Of a stretch of 64,000 nt of DNA, positions 23,478 to 34,786 are shown in pieces. The position numbers and the translations under genes are program-made. Source of the DNA: Phlegmacium glaucopus (Eukaryota; Basidiomycota; Agaricomycetes; Agaricales; Cortinariaceae); assembly GCA_015039465.1 (NCBI GenBank), contig MU130302.1, forward strand, positions 19,860 through 83,859. The letters run 5' to 3'. How positions within the stretch are numbered: the stretch's first letter is position 1; each line of letters begins with the position of its first letter. The notes under the pieces are model-generated. The model searched no databases. It was not told the DNA's origin and saw nothing but the letters and a program-made list of their open reading frames with translations.

Positions 23478-24289
23478 ACTAGAAGTAACAATTAATATCA
23501 GTTATATACTTGTTAGAGGAAGTAAAGACCTGCAAGGTCACTGTAACATGTTAAAACAAAATAAAATAAAAAACCCCAGTCAGGGGGGTTCATTGTCTCA
23601 GAGAATGGAAATGAACCAAAAATACCCCCCCAGTGAGGGGGGGTTGCCCTTGTTGTTGTCTGACATGGTGTTGTGTGTCATCACCACTGTTGTTGTTGTT
23701 GTCAGTGGTTGTTGTTCGTCATGGTGCTAGCAGTGGTGGTGAGGTGGGGATTTGTGTTGTGTGGGGTGGTAGGGAGAGTGTGAGAAAACAAGCTGCTGGC
23801 AGCTTGTTGATGTGCATCACATGGTCACATGACCACCTTGCAGGCTAAAAAAAATTCAAAGTTGTGATGGCAATAAGACATTGCCACCTCATAAAGTAAT
23901 GAATATTAACTTTATTACTATTAAATATATTTTTCAATATTAATAGTAATAGCTTGGACTTGGATTATTCCTAGCAGTTCCTAGTGATTCCATGCGGAAT
24001 CCAAACAGACTCCCAACTAGGAAATCCGAGTCCTAGCAACTCTGCTAGGAGTCTGCTTGGACTTCACTCAGACTTCACTCAGACTAGCAATGGAAATTTG
24101 GCTGATTATTCTGCCAAAAAAATTCCTAGTAAAGTCCAAGTGGAGTCTGAGCTGTCTGTGTGGACAGCTAGGAGTCCACACAGAGTCCACGCAGATGGGC
24201 AACTGAATCTTTGTGACCAGGTTCCCCCCACCACTGATGGACATCCATGCTACTTCCACCATTTCTCAACAACTTGCCAAAGCTTTTAA
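23478..24289. repeat. Repeat debris: C/G-run block and GAGTCC-rich element
   Basis: A block at 23570-23860 carries CCCCAGT..GGGGGG runs and TTGTTG repeats similar in style to 54.3-54.7 kb. From 23950 to 24190 there are many GAGTCC/GGACTC and CTAGGA motifs in both orientations, giving a potentially hairpin-forming element. No coding content. Confidence 0.45.
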
Positions 24290-24728
24290 ACTTGATTCAG
24301 AAAAACTGGACTCACACCCAGAGGGCACCAGATTTGCTGAAGGCATTCAAGGTTACCTTCATGATTTCAGGAGCGTATTTTCCAAGTAATTGTTCAATAT
24401 ATTGCCAGACCAGAAACCATGGGACCATGCTTTCAAACTTATTCCAGGAGAAGAAGCTTCAAATTGCAAGGTGTATCTGCTGGCTCCTACTGAAAAAAAG
24501 GAACTTGATTAATTCCTCCAGGAAAATCTAGAGTCGGGACATATTCAGCCTTCAAAATCCCCTATGGCATCTCCAGTCTTCTTCATTAAAAAGAAGTGTG
24601 GAAGCCTCCAACTCATCCAGGACTACTGAGCTCTTAATGTAATCATGGTCAAAAACAAGTACCCACTTTCACTCATTTCCAAACTGATCACCCAACTTCA
24701 GGGTGTGAAATACTTTACAAAGTTTGAT

Positions 24729-25355
24729 CAAGGGGGCACCGGGATCAAAAAAAATACCCGGGGTCGATTTATTTTTTAAGCCAACTTTGGGTGGACTAAC
24801 TAACTTATGTAATCAGGCACACATCTATATATGGCAATATGACGTCATCCTATCCTCACCTCCGTGCTCGCTTGCCTCCCCTTGCCTCAGAAGACACCTC
24901 GCAAAACCTAATTCTGGGGCTCCAACTCTAGGTATTAGAGGTGATACTAACATCTCAGGTAAGTAATGCAGCACAATCCTACTTGATAATGTGGTACTTA
25001 CCCATTGAGTTTCACAGCCAGACTGATTACATTTGATTGTGCCACCTGATCAACCATCAAGTACCTGGGTGAAGGGATATTCAGTGCATTTCAAATTGCC
25101 TATAGATACTGGTTGTAAATAGTGTGATCACCCATAAAATATGAATATTACAGTCTTATAAGTTATCTACCTACACCAGACCTATGATACTAGAGAAACT
25201 CATTTCTGCACATCTTATGCATGTAGTAAGGCCTTAATAGCTTCAAATTGATGTTTTAAACCCTTGTTCTGGTGAAGTCCTTTTTTTTTTTGGGGCCTCC
25301 AGCTGGACTAACTAACCAGGTACCGGTCTGGCATTTTGATCCCGGTGCCCCCTTG
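24729..25355. mobile_element. Non-autonomous hAT-type TIR element, 627 bp, inside the gypsy RT
   Basis: Terminal inverted repeats of 22 bp are perfect; the ends start CAAGGGGGCACCGGG. They are flanked by an 8-bp target duplication with one mismatch (AGTTTGAT at 24721-24728, AGTTGGAT at 25356-25363). An 8-bp TSD with CA-starting termini is characteristic of hAT. No transposase inside. Removing it restores the RT order F-T-K-L-D-V-W-W-G. Confidence 0.9.
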
Positions 25356-25660
25356 AGTTGGATGTTTGGTGGGGTTTTAATAATGTTCAGATGAAAGGAG
25401 GAGACAAATGGAAAGCTGCCTTTTGGACCAATCAGGGACTTTTTGAACCCTTAGTGATGTTCTTCAGTCTTACAAACAGCCCTGTGACATTCCAAACTAT
25501 GATGAATGTCATTTTTCAGGAACTCATCATGGAAGGAGTAGTGGTTGTATACCTAGACAATATCCTCATTTTCACAGAGACACTGGAAGAACATTGCAAG
25601 GTCACTCAGAGAGTCATGGAACTGCTTTGGAAGCACAAACTCTTCCTTAAACCAGACAAA

Positions 25661-26239
25661 TGTTACATTCCATCATACATTACTCCGGTCCGACTCTGTT
25701 GGAGTTGTTTCCGGTAGTCCGTACTCCATTGCAGTACTTTCCCTTGTCTCTGACTCTACTCCTCCTACGTCCGACTCCGAGACTTCTCCGTATCATTCCA
25801 ACTCTTCCGACGATACTCCAAACCCTTTACCACACCTTCGTCATAACAACTATTCCTTTGTCATCACTTTCCCACTATCAGTCAGCACACCAGCCATGGA
25901 TTATTCACCCAAGAATGCAGGACCTTTTCCAGGAGCAGAACGCAGCACTTATATTTATATTCTATATTTCGGTTGCTATTACTTTTATATTTAAGTACTC
26001 GAACTTGTATGTTTTTCCTCAGTTCAAATATCATCTTAGTTTCCTCCTCTTGTTCGTCCTCTAAGTCACTGAGGTCTTCCAACTTTCTGTTCTCTTCCGG
26101 TTCTGAAATCAGGACATTGTAGGAGCTGGGCGGCACAGCACATACGCTGAGGCCAAAGTCCTTTCCATTACTTGTTCCGGTTCCATTCCGTCCAATCTGG
26201 TGTTACTCCGACGTGACTCCCTTTGTTTTAAACTTAACA
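25661..26239 (+). mobile_element. Solo LTR, family 1 (579 bp), inside the gypsy RT
   Basis: It begins TGTTACATTC and ends AAACTTAACA (TG...CA), with a perfect 5-bp target duplication ACAAA at 25656-25660 and 26240-26244. It splits the RT between KPDK-C and EFEQ. Two further copies of the same LTR are at 26584-28961 (nested) and 28038-28620 (reverse). Confidence 0.93.
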
Positions 26240-26708
26240 ACAAATGTGAATTTGAACAGACCCAAGTGGAATACCTTGGAGTTATCATTTCCTATAACTC
26301 TGTGGAGATGGACCTGATAAAAGTTGCTGGAGTTGTGGGGTGGCCTACTCTACACATAACACCACCTGTCACCTCAATCTCACCCATCGTACAACAACCC
26401 TATGTTATTGCCTAGGCCAGTTGCAAAATCAGAACTGTCTGCTTCAAGTTGGAATGGTCAGAAATTGTCTGGGGATGCTAGGATGGGGGTGATCAGCTGT
26501 TGATGTTGCAGAATTATTACTCAAATTGGAGAAAGATAAGGGAATAACCAGTATTTTGGGCAGGTTTGTGTGGGATTCCTGAGTGTTATATTCTGTCATG
26601 CATTACTCTGGTCCGGCTCTGTCTGAGCTGTCTCTGGTAGTCTGCACTCCATCCATACCAGTGCTTTCCCTTACATCTGGAACTACTCTTCCTACATCCA
26701 GCTCTGAA

Positions 26709-27641
26709 TAGTGTTTGAAGGTTAGGTTAGTTAACTGGAAAACAACCAAGACCTAATCAGACCTAACTGCAAAGCTAACCTAACTGCAGTTAGGGTTAGT
26801 CAATTTTGAAAATAAAATAACTGGTTATAACCGCCCCTATTTTACCCCTTCAAAATGTGCCTAAGAACATCAAAAATGCTCAAAATTTGACTGAGTTATT
26901 GTCAAATCTCTAAATATTAGTCAAAATTGTAGATTTTTAAGATTATTTTCATAAATATGTCAATTCTTCACCAAATTAAGCATTCTTGGGCTCATTTTAA
27001 GGCTATGATAAGCGGAAATAATATTTACTGAGACATATATGGACAAATTTCCCTATTCTTTGCTGAATGTTAATTTTCTGTGCTTAACCGGTTAGTAACT
27101 GCAAATGTTATGACTTTGAACGATTCAGATGTCTCTGATTGTAAACAGTCGTAAAGAAGAGTTTGTTTGTTCACAATGAGCTCAAAGAATACCAAGAGAA
27201 ATGTCTCAAGGAATTGTCTTTAGAGTTTGAGGAAGATTCAAGAAGAAGAGTAGATACAATTCTCAAGAATTAGCTAAGGGTTACATGAGTTGTAAATACA
27301 GTATTTATAGTAAAATAGGAGAGTTGTGCATAAGGTGAAATGTCCGCATGTAAGAAGGTATGCATGGTTAAGAATAGATGAAACAATGAAAGAAATGAGG
27401 TGAGCATATGTAAATGGAGATGAAAAGTAAATGTGGAATGCATGTATGTGAAATGGCATTGTGTTTGGTGGAGTTTAAAGAAAAAGAAAAAGATTGTTCG
27501 TAACAGCAAATAACTGACTATAACTGTTAGTTGTGGTCCAGTTAAGTTATTTTTGGTTCTGGGATGAAAGCTAACTGGTCTCAGTCTCGGTTAGAGCTCC
27601 TGGGCACCAAAAACCTGACTGGACCAGACCCTTAAACACTA
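26709..27641. mobile_element. Non-autonomous hAT-type element with TAGTGTTT termini
   Basis: The ends TAGTGTTT...AAACACTA are inverted, with a perfect 8-bp target duplication GCTCTGAA at 26701-26708 and 27642-27649. The interior has self-complementary TAACTGCAGTTAGGTTAG motifs and no transposase. It is itself interrupted by the family-2 solo LTR at 27106-27505, so its own length is about 528 bp. A partial relative ends at 55681. Confidence 0.9.
27106..27505 (+). mobile_element. Solo LTR, family 2 (400 bp)
   Basis: It begins TGTTATGACT and ends GTTCGTAACA, with a perfect target duplication GCAAA at 27101-27105 and 27506-27510. It sits inside the TAGTGTTT element. The sister copy is at 29879-30310 in NLR A. 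Confidence 0.93.
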
Positions 27642-27841
27642 GCTCTGAAGGTTCTCTATATTATTCCAGCCCCTCCAGCACTACTCCAAACCTGTTTCCC
27701 TTATCATCACCATAACAACCATATCTTTGTCAGCACTTTCCCATTATCAGTCAGCACACCAGCATCAGATTATTCACCCAAGAATGCAGGACTTTCCAGG
27801 AGCAGAGTGCAGCATCTTATATTTATCTTTTACATTCAGTT

Positions 27842-28696
27842 TGTTGGAATATTTTAGTGTGAGCTGAAACATTTAGATAATGGATCTGAGTAGATAGCTA
27901 GGAATACTGACCAATAGCAGTAATGGCTTGTAGATATGTAATTACACATAGCCACAGTTAGAGTAGTATAAGTAGTAGGCCGTTGAGGGTGGAATCCCTC
28001 ATTGGTTTGAACCAATACAGCACATATTCCCCCTCCATGTTAAGTTTAAAACAAGGAAGTCACGTCGGGGTTACTCCGGAACGGACGGAACGGAACCGGA
28101 ACAGTAACCCGGAAAGGACGTTGGCCTCAGCGTGTGTGCTGTGCCGCCCAGCTCCTAAGGTGTCCTGATTTCGGAACGGAAGAAGAAAGTAACAAGTCGG
28201 AAGACCTCAGTGACTTAGAGGAAAAACAAGAGGAGGGAAACTAAGTTGATATTCGAACTAAGGGAAAACATACAAGTTCAAGTACTTTAAATATAAAAGG
28301 AATTGCAACCGAAATATAGAATATAAATATAAGTGCTGCGTTCTGCTCCCGGAAAAGGTCCTGCATTCTTGGGTGAACAATCCATGGCTGGTGTGCTGAC
28401 TGATAGCGGGAAAGTGATGACAAAGGAATAGTTGTTATGACGAAGGTGTGGTAAGGTGTTTGGGATATTGTCGGAAGAGTCGGAATGATACGGAGAAGTC
28501 TCGGAGTCGGACGTAGGAGGAGTAGAGTCGGAGACAAGGGAAAGTACTGGAACGGAGTATGGACTACCGGAAACAACTCCGTCGGAGTCGGACCGGAGTA
28601 ACATGTGACAGAATGTAACACTCCATCTAAGTGACCACCTGTGTTAGCTCCCTAGTTGGCTTGCTGTGCTTCAACCCGATCCCCAAAATTTCAACA
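27842..28696. mobile_element. Solo LTR, family 3 (~267 bp), interrupted by a family-1 LTR
   Basis: The ends are TGTTGGAATATT and AATTTCAACA, with a perfect target duplication CAGTT at 27837-27841 and 28697-28701. It contains the reverse family-1 solo LTR with its own duplication. No second copy of this family was seen in the window. Confidence 0.85.
28038..28620 (-). mobile_element. Solo LTR, family 1 (583 bp), reverse orientation
   Basis: On the minus strand it begins TGTTACATTC and ends AAACTTAACA. The target duplication CTCCA is perfect (28033-28037 and 28621-28625). It matches 25661-26239 closely, so it is a young insertion, and lies inside the family-3 LTR. Confidence 0.93.
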
Positions 28697-29140
28697 CAGT
28701 TGCTATTCCTTGATATTATTTAAGTACCCAGAACTTGTATGTTTTCCCCAGTTTCAAATATCGACTTAGTTCCCTCCTCTTGATCATCCTCTAAGTCTTC
28801 TGAGGCTTCTGTCTTATTCCTTTCTCTTCTGGCCCCAAAATCAGGACATTGCAGGAGCTGGGTGGCACAGCACATATGCTGAGGCCATAGTCCTTTCTGT
28901 TACTGTTCTGGTTCCATTCCATCCATTCCAGATTCTGTCTGATGTTTCCCATAACTTAACACTGAGGCAGACTTCTGTCTAGCAAAATATCTGCCCCAGG
29001 GTTGACAGACATCTGTCATTAGGGAGGAGGGTTTGTTTTTAACAAGTCAATGTGATATATCACACCCACAAATGAATGATTAATTTAATCCATAAAGAAA
29101 TGAGAATTCCAGAAATTAGTCATATGACTCTGGCAGCATA

Positions 29141-29318
29141 GACATCCATCAGGAAAAACACTTTAGCTCTAAGACACTCTAGCTACCTCTAAGAGTCTCT
29201 GAGACCAACCTCAAAAATATAAATATGTTTCAAATGCATTTTGTAATGATTTTATATACTTAAAATTTTTGAGGTTGCTCTAAGAGACTCTTAGAGCCAA
29301 AGTGTTTTTCTTGATGTC
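29141..29318. mobile_element. Short TIR element (MITE-like), ~178 bp
   Basis: Its ends are inverted copies: GACATC..CAGGAAAAACACTTTRGCTCTAAGA against the reverse complement at 29290-29318, with a 3-nt gap and few mismatches. The interior is AT-rich. No clear target duplication, so class is open. Confidence 0.65.
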
Positions 29319-29878
29319 ACTCCAGTCTGTCCAAATCTAATTTTTGGCAGAAACACAATGTGTCAATGTTAGGAGATTTTCCAGTTACAGATACAACAAG
29401 AATGCTGTGTCTTATCTTTTCTTGTCAGCCTGCCACTTTCAGAGCATTGTCTGCAAGGTAGATATTGTGTTAATCTTGGTGATCCCCCTTCAGAACATTA
29501 TTATTCCAAATATTCCTTTGCTGTCTATGGACTTTGATTAAACCTTGTATTTTTTGGGTGATGTGTGAGTGTGAAGTGTTCACAAGACTGCAAATAGCCT
29601 GAAAATCTGTATTATGATAGTGCATTCCACAACTCTGGCTGAAGGATGACTAAGTGTAAATTGTTGTAAATTCTCCACAGAAAGTGGAATTGTAATTTTT
29701 TCTTTCACAATATATCCAAATGTTCAGCTGAAGCAGACTAAAAATGTGTTTATACTTTGACAATAGGACAACTAATTTATGAGATATGAATCAGTTTATT
29801 TCTGTGCAATAATTTAATTACCACTATACTCAGCCTCTATTAATTACTCCCTTTATATTCATGACTTCAAGCTCCAAC

Positions 29879-30310
29879 TGTTACAACTTCAAACGGTTCA
29901 GATGTCTCTGACCGTAAACAGTCGTATAGAAGAGTTTGTTGTTTACAGTGAGCTCAAAAGAGTACCAAGAGAATTGTCTTGAGGAATTGTCTTATGAGTT
30001 TGAGGAAGATTCAGAGACGAAAGTGGGTACAATTCTCAAGAACTAGCTAAGGAATCAGTACAGTGTAAATACAGTATTTATAGTAAATATATGAGTCGTG
30101 CATAATGTGAGTTGTCTGCATGTAAAGAGTGAGTCATAGGTAAGAGTAAAGGTGACTCATACAATGAGTCATATCCATGTTGATGAAACAATGGAAGTAA
30201 CAAGGTAAACATATGTGAACAGAAATGAAAAGGGAATGTAGTATGCATGTAGGTGAAACGGTATTGTATTCGGTGGAGTTTCAAGAAAAGAAAAATGAAT
30301 GTTCGTAACA
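29879..30310 (+). mobile_element. Solo LTR, family 2 (432 bp), inserted in the last TPR of NLR A
   Basis: It begins TGTTACAACT and ends GTTCGTAACA. The target duplication CCAAC is perfect (29874-29878 and 30311-30315). The flanking bases join exactly to the uninterrupted homologous sequence of NLR B (AGCTCCAACTGCTCTG), which proves insertion into the coding 3' end of the NLR. Confidence 0.95.
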
Positions 30311-30328
30311 CCAACTGCTCTGCCTCAT

Positions 30329-33300
30329 TCAACCTTTCTGGATACAGTATGTCTTTGCTAGATTTGCCACACTGATCAAAGTGTCTGGATGTTCTGGGCC
30401 AAGCACCTTCTTCCTCATGTCCATGACTTGAAGCTCCAGCAGCTCTGCCTCTTTCCATCTTCCTTGATTATAATATGTGTTTGCCAGATTTGCCATGCCA
30501 ATGAGGGTATCCGGGTGTTCTGGACCAAGTACCTTCTTCTTGAGGTCCATGACCTGAACCTCTATCTTCTCTGCCTCATCCCATCTTCCCTGATTACGGT
30601 ATGTGCTTGCCAGATTTCCCATACTGTTGAGGGCATCTGGATGTTCTGCACCAAGCAGTTTCTTCATCATGGCCATGACTTGAAGCTCCAGTTGCTCTGC
30701 CTCATTCCATTTTCCCTGATTACAATATGTGTTTGCTAGATTTCCCATGCTTATGAGAGTGTGTGGATGTTCTGCACCAAACACCTTCTTCATCATGTCT
30801 ATTACTTGAACCTCCAGTGGCTCTGCCTTACTCCATCTTCCTTGATGACAATATGTGTTTGCTAGATTTCCCATGCTAATGAGGGTGCCTGGATGTTCTG
30901 CACCAAACAGTTTCTTCCTTATGTCCAAGACTTGAACCTCCAGCTGCTCTGCTTCATTCCATCTTCCCTTACTACCATATATATTTGCCAAATTCCCCAT
31001 GCTTCTGAGGGTGTCTGGATGTTCTGCACTGAATACCTTCTTACTCATGTCCATGAATTGAACCTCCAGCTGCTCTGCCTCATTCAGTCTTCCCTGATTA
31101 AGGTATGTGGTTGCTAGATGTCCCACACTTCTGAGGGTGTCTGGATGTTCTGTACCAAGCACCTTCTTCATCATGTCCATGACCTGAACCTCCATCTGCT
31201 CTGCCTCATTCCACTGTCCCTGACTATGGTATGTGTGTGCTAGATTCCCCATGCTTATGAGGGTGTCTGGATGTTCTGTACCAAACACCTTTTTCATCAT
31301 GTCCAGGACCTGAACCTCTATCTGCTCTGCCTCATTCCATCGTCCCTGATTATGGTATATGTGTGCTAGATTCCCCATGCTTTTAAGGGTGTCTGGATGT
31401 TCTGTACCAAGCACTTTCTTCCATATGTCCAAGGCTTCAACACCCAGCTGCTCTGCCTCATCCCACCTTCCCTGATTATTATATATCTTAGCTAGATTGT
31501 CCATGCTTATAAGGGTCTCTGGATGTTCTGCACCAAGCACCTTTTTCCTCATCTCCATGATTTGGACCAGCAGCTGCTCTGCACTGTTCCAGTCTCCATT
31601 CTCCTCCATTACCAGTGCAAAATTCGTCCATTTATCATCATAATATTGAATATGCCCTATCTGATTTCCATATAATTCATTTGCCTTGATATGTGGAAAC
31701 ATCATCTGTCGCAATGCATAATCCTGACTTGTAAATCTCAAAGGAATTGCACAGGACAAGATTATACCCCCCATCTCACATATTCTTTGCTGCTCATATT
31801 TCACCATTCGTTCACAACTCCAGCAGTGTACCAAAGGATGAACAGACAACATTTCAGATGTTTGTCCTCTTTTCATCAAGGAGAAGGAAAGAAGGACACC
31901 AATCCCCTGTCCAAAGATAAAGTCATCCCACTGACCATCACTATCCAAGGCAAGTAGAGTATGATCCAATAAAGTGATTGCCTGAGGTAACCTTTCAGCT
32001 ACTTCACTATCAACAATGTGTTTTCTGGACTCCTCAGCAGCAGATCTGAATATCTCTCTAGAAATATTGCTATGATGATAGAAGGCACATATTTGAAGAA
32101 TTACAATTGCAGCCTGGGCTGCTTGTGCATTCCCAATACTGGATTTTCCACTGGCTCTCCTTTCTATTTCTTTGAAAGATAGATCCCAGGTCCCATACAC
32201 TGTTTCATCATAATCTGATGCTCCTCTGAATGTATCATCTGACATAAGAGTCCGACGATGCAAGGAGAGTTGTCTTAGATATCTATTGATATCACATTTC
32301 CCAGCTTCAATATAAGCACCAGCCTGCTCAACAGCAAGTGGGATACAGCCAAGTTCAACAACAATGTCTTTAGCAGCATTCAGATGCTCAGCTAATGGAT
32401 CCAAATAGCTAGCCTTGAGAAGCAGCATTACAGCATCTGCCTCCTCCATTTCACAGATCTCAATCACATTCTTAAATGATATGACCCTTCCCATGGATCT
32501 GTTTCTACTAGTAATGAGAATATTACCTCTGTTACCTGGAGGAATGAACTTGGCCACCACCTCTGGAGGAGGATCATCAGCATTATCAAACACAATCAAC
32601 CATTCATCTTGGATAGAAGATATCCACTGGAGGGTAGACTGAACTGAGCCATCCACTCCAGAAGCTTGGGCGGCAGGAATACTGGATATCCCCTTGAGAG
32701 ACATTGTAATACTCTCATTAGAGGAGGCATCAACCCAGAAGACATATGAAAAACTAGAGCAAGAAATGAAGCTGGTGTTGTGAATAAGCAATGACACTTA
32801 CTTGTCAGACATTTCTTCTGTGAACTTGAGACAGATCTGGGTCTTTCCAATTCCTCCCATCCCCCAGAGGAGACAAGAGCGCCTCAACATCGGTCCACTA
32901 TCAGCACGATGAACAAAAATAATTCTGAGCTTCTCGAGCGCCTCTTTCCGTCCAGTAAAGAATGGATTGGAGTTTGGTTTCTGAAGTATATGGATTTTTG
33001 CCTCCCCATAACCAGGATTGGCAGGGAGAATGTTAACCTACATACAGTTATTGCTAAATCATGTACATGATACATGAAAAATACTTACAAAAGTGCCGCC
33101 AGTGATGAGTGTATTTTGGGCATTCAGAAAGAAACCCGAGCCAGCGTACTGAGTTTGTTGGTCATCACGAATGACCGAGACTCGGAGTGTGAGCAACTCA
33201 CGGCAAGATTTTTTTCAGATTCGGTAGATCTCAAGTTGAGTTGCGTTATGGTATCAAGTGGGGAGTCTTCCAGACGTGCTACAAGAGCACAATCATTGAT

Positions 33301-33575
33301 TGTCAACGCGGAAAGTGAAGCGGAAAGTTGGCGTTCATGGCCAGTCTGATCGACAATGATGTGCCATGTGTAAATATTATTGATGTGTTGGGCCAAGTTG
33401 AACTCACGGTAACATTAACACCTTCAAGACTCGCAGTCGCAGCACTCGTGGGAACAGATGGCATGGGATCAGCGGTTTTAGATATGATTGCTGGTTCAAA
33501 GCTTGAATCAGGAGCATCGGTGACATTGTACTTTGGTTTCTTGTATTTGTCAAATTTCTTGAAAATCCATTTCAT
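30329..33575 (-). CDS. NLR A: NB-ARC/TPR protein, C-terminally truncated (~1010 aa)
   Basis: STAND-type NB-ARC protein with a kinesin-light-chain-like TPR array, an NLR-like architecture thought to act in non-self recognition or signalling in mushrooms. Five exons: 33408-33575, 33202-33345, 33089-33148, 32802-33037, 30329-32753. The start MKWIFKKFDKYKKPK is shared with B, C and D. The short exon 3 encodes AGSGFF.NAQNTLITGGTF. Exon 4 ends with the P-loop GMGGIGKT. Exon 5 has Walker B WLIVFDNADD, ILITSRNRSMGR (RNBS-B), GCIPLAVEQAGAY (GLPL) and VHPLVHCW. About 11 TPRs of 42 aa follow. A one-base loss at about 30335 (GGAAGG read as AAAGG) ends the frame at YCIQKG, and a solo LTR lies just beyond, so the last ~30 residues are lost. 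It may still be functional. Confidence 0.85.
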
Positions 33576-33685
33576 GATGCTCGATGCACAGGGGTCAAGG
33601 GTGGGTGATGAGAGACAAGAACAAAAGACGCTCTTGATTATACAAGTGCGAACTTTGATTACACTAAATGTTACCCGGTTCCTTA

Positions 33686-33975
33686 CAGTGCTTTGCACAA
33701 ATAATTGCCGCATCATTTTGATGTGCCACTGTTTATTTGGTCCCAGTGTGACAAATCCGACTCATTATGGAGATGGCAGACTGAACTGTGGCACACTTTT
33801 TTTCTGATGAATAGATATATATATATAATTAGGATATATATAAGCTCAGTTTGGCACTCATGTTAGATCCTAATTGAGCGAGTCAGAGCTCGAGCCGTGA
33901 GTGACTGATGGTCACATCAGCACCAAACAAACATGTTGCGAAAATGACAGCGGCAATTATTTATGCAAAGCACTG
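33686..33975. mobile_element. MITE with 26-bp terminal inverted repeats, upstream of NLR A
   Basis: The ends CAGTGCTTTGCAYAAATAAT are inverted with one mismatch over 26 bp; length 290 bp, no coding capacity. Flanks GGTTCCTTA and GGTTTCTAA look like an imperfect 8-9 bp target duplication, suggesting hAT. The equivalent place in copy B (about 44080-44090) is uninterrupted. Confidence 0.75.
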
Positions 33976-34786
33976 CAGGTTTCTAAGTCCCAACCCTCAA
34001 TGTTGCTCGTATTGTCCTTGTTCCCGAACTTCATCTCTCCTGGTCGCTGATTGTTTGGTAGGTTGGACTCCCTAATTTTCTGTGTCACCTACTTAAACAG
34101 GTCTGGCAAACTGAAAAGGTTGATTTATTTCTGAAGATTGATCATAATCGTATGGACTTAACCTTTACCCAGTGCTACTTCACTGTCGCTATGGGAAGTC
34201 ACCAATTGTGTATCTAAATTCTCCCGCTATTCATCTTGTATCTTTCTGCTCCTCGCAGATGCTTCCAGTCCCACCGGATATGTTATCTGCTTCTGATTCA
34301 GCAGACAAATAACACGACGCAATTTCCGTCCATTCCTCCAACCACGAACCAAATCATTGTACCCAAAAGCGTTTTGAAAAGCAGTAAAGAAGTCCTGGCT
34401 TGTCAAGATAAACTAGCGCAATAGGCGTCCAGCAAAAAAGACAGGTACCGTAACCAAATGGCCCTGGAACGGGACGTTGGCCAGTCCAGCACGCATCCAG
34501 TTTAAATCTTGGAAGGGCGGCTCTACTTAATGGATTGTTTTTTGCCTTTTGCACAAGTACTACCTTTCGATCCATGTTGGACTTGTTTTCGGGAAATGTC
34601 GTCGAGACTTGTTCTTATTATCCTGTAGATCTGCCAGGAGGGTTTGAGATAACCGTTGAGAGGCGTGGTTGAAGATATAAAAAAATGCATTAGAAGATCT
34701 AAAATATACGTCGCAGGAACGCAAGTACTGTTCCTCTTTTTGATAGGCAGACCGTAATCGAAACATGAGAAACAAGGATACGAAAA
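33976..34786. other. Spacer between NLR A and its POB3 relic
   Basis: It is collinear with 59.6-60.5 kb (copy D) and 48.6-49.4 kb (copy C) over several blocks, for example CGCTGATTGTTTGGT and the 34.4-34.7 kb segment. It is the NLR promoter plus POB3 3' flank of the ancestral unit and contains no gene. Confidence 0.6.

Larger units (their letters stand above)
24290..26440 (+). pseudogene. Ty3/gypsy reverse-transcriptase fragment split by two later insertions
   Basis: RT motifs appear in order but in different frames: a decayed N-terminal part ([29 protein letters not shown]) and F-T-K-F/L-D up to 24728. After the hAT-type insertion come VWWGFNNVQMKGGDKWKAAF, TNQGLFEPLVMFF and the catalytic-box relative VVVVYLDNILIF (YLDD changed to YLDN). 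After the solo LTR come KCEFEQTQVEYLGVIIS and a fading tail to about 26440. Integrase, protease and paired LTRs are absent. Stops, shifts and the altered YxDD show it is inactive. Confidence 0.85.
26584..28961 (+). mobile_element. Solo LTR, family 1, broken by two nested insertions
   Basis: It starts TGTTATATTC and ends ATAACTTAACA, with a perfect 5-bp target duplication CTGAG at 26579-26583 and 28962-28966. Subtracting the hAT-type element (26709-27641 plus 8 bp) and the family-3 LTR (27842-28696 plus 5 bp) leaves about 577 bp. That matches the 579 and 583 bp of the other two family-1 LTRs. It is the oldest and most diverged of the three. Confidence 0.9.

Noticed and set aside
27270..27509. 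Minus-strand open frames MLLRTIFFFFF... and similar as small proteins.
   Set aside because: They lie entirely inside the family-2 solo LTR.
25660..28625. Open frames of 60-134 aa in the 25.6-26.2 and 28.2-28.6 kb segments as genes.
   Set aside because: They are readings of the same solo LTR in two orientations; the frames arise from low-complexity LTR sequence.
30389..31117. Plus-strand frames across the NLR repeats (MFCTKHLL-type) and similar in the other NLR copies.
   Set aside because: They are antisense shadows of the repetitive TPR coding sequence.
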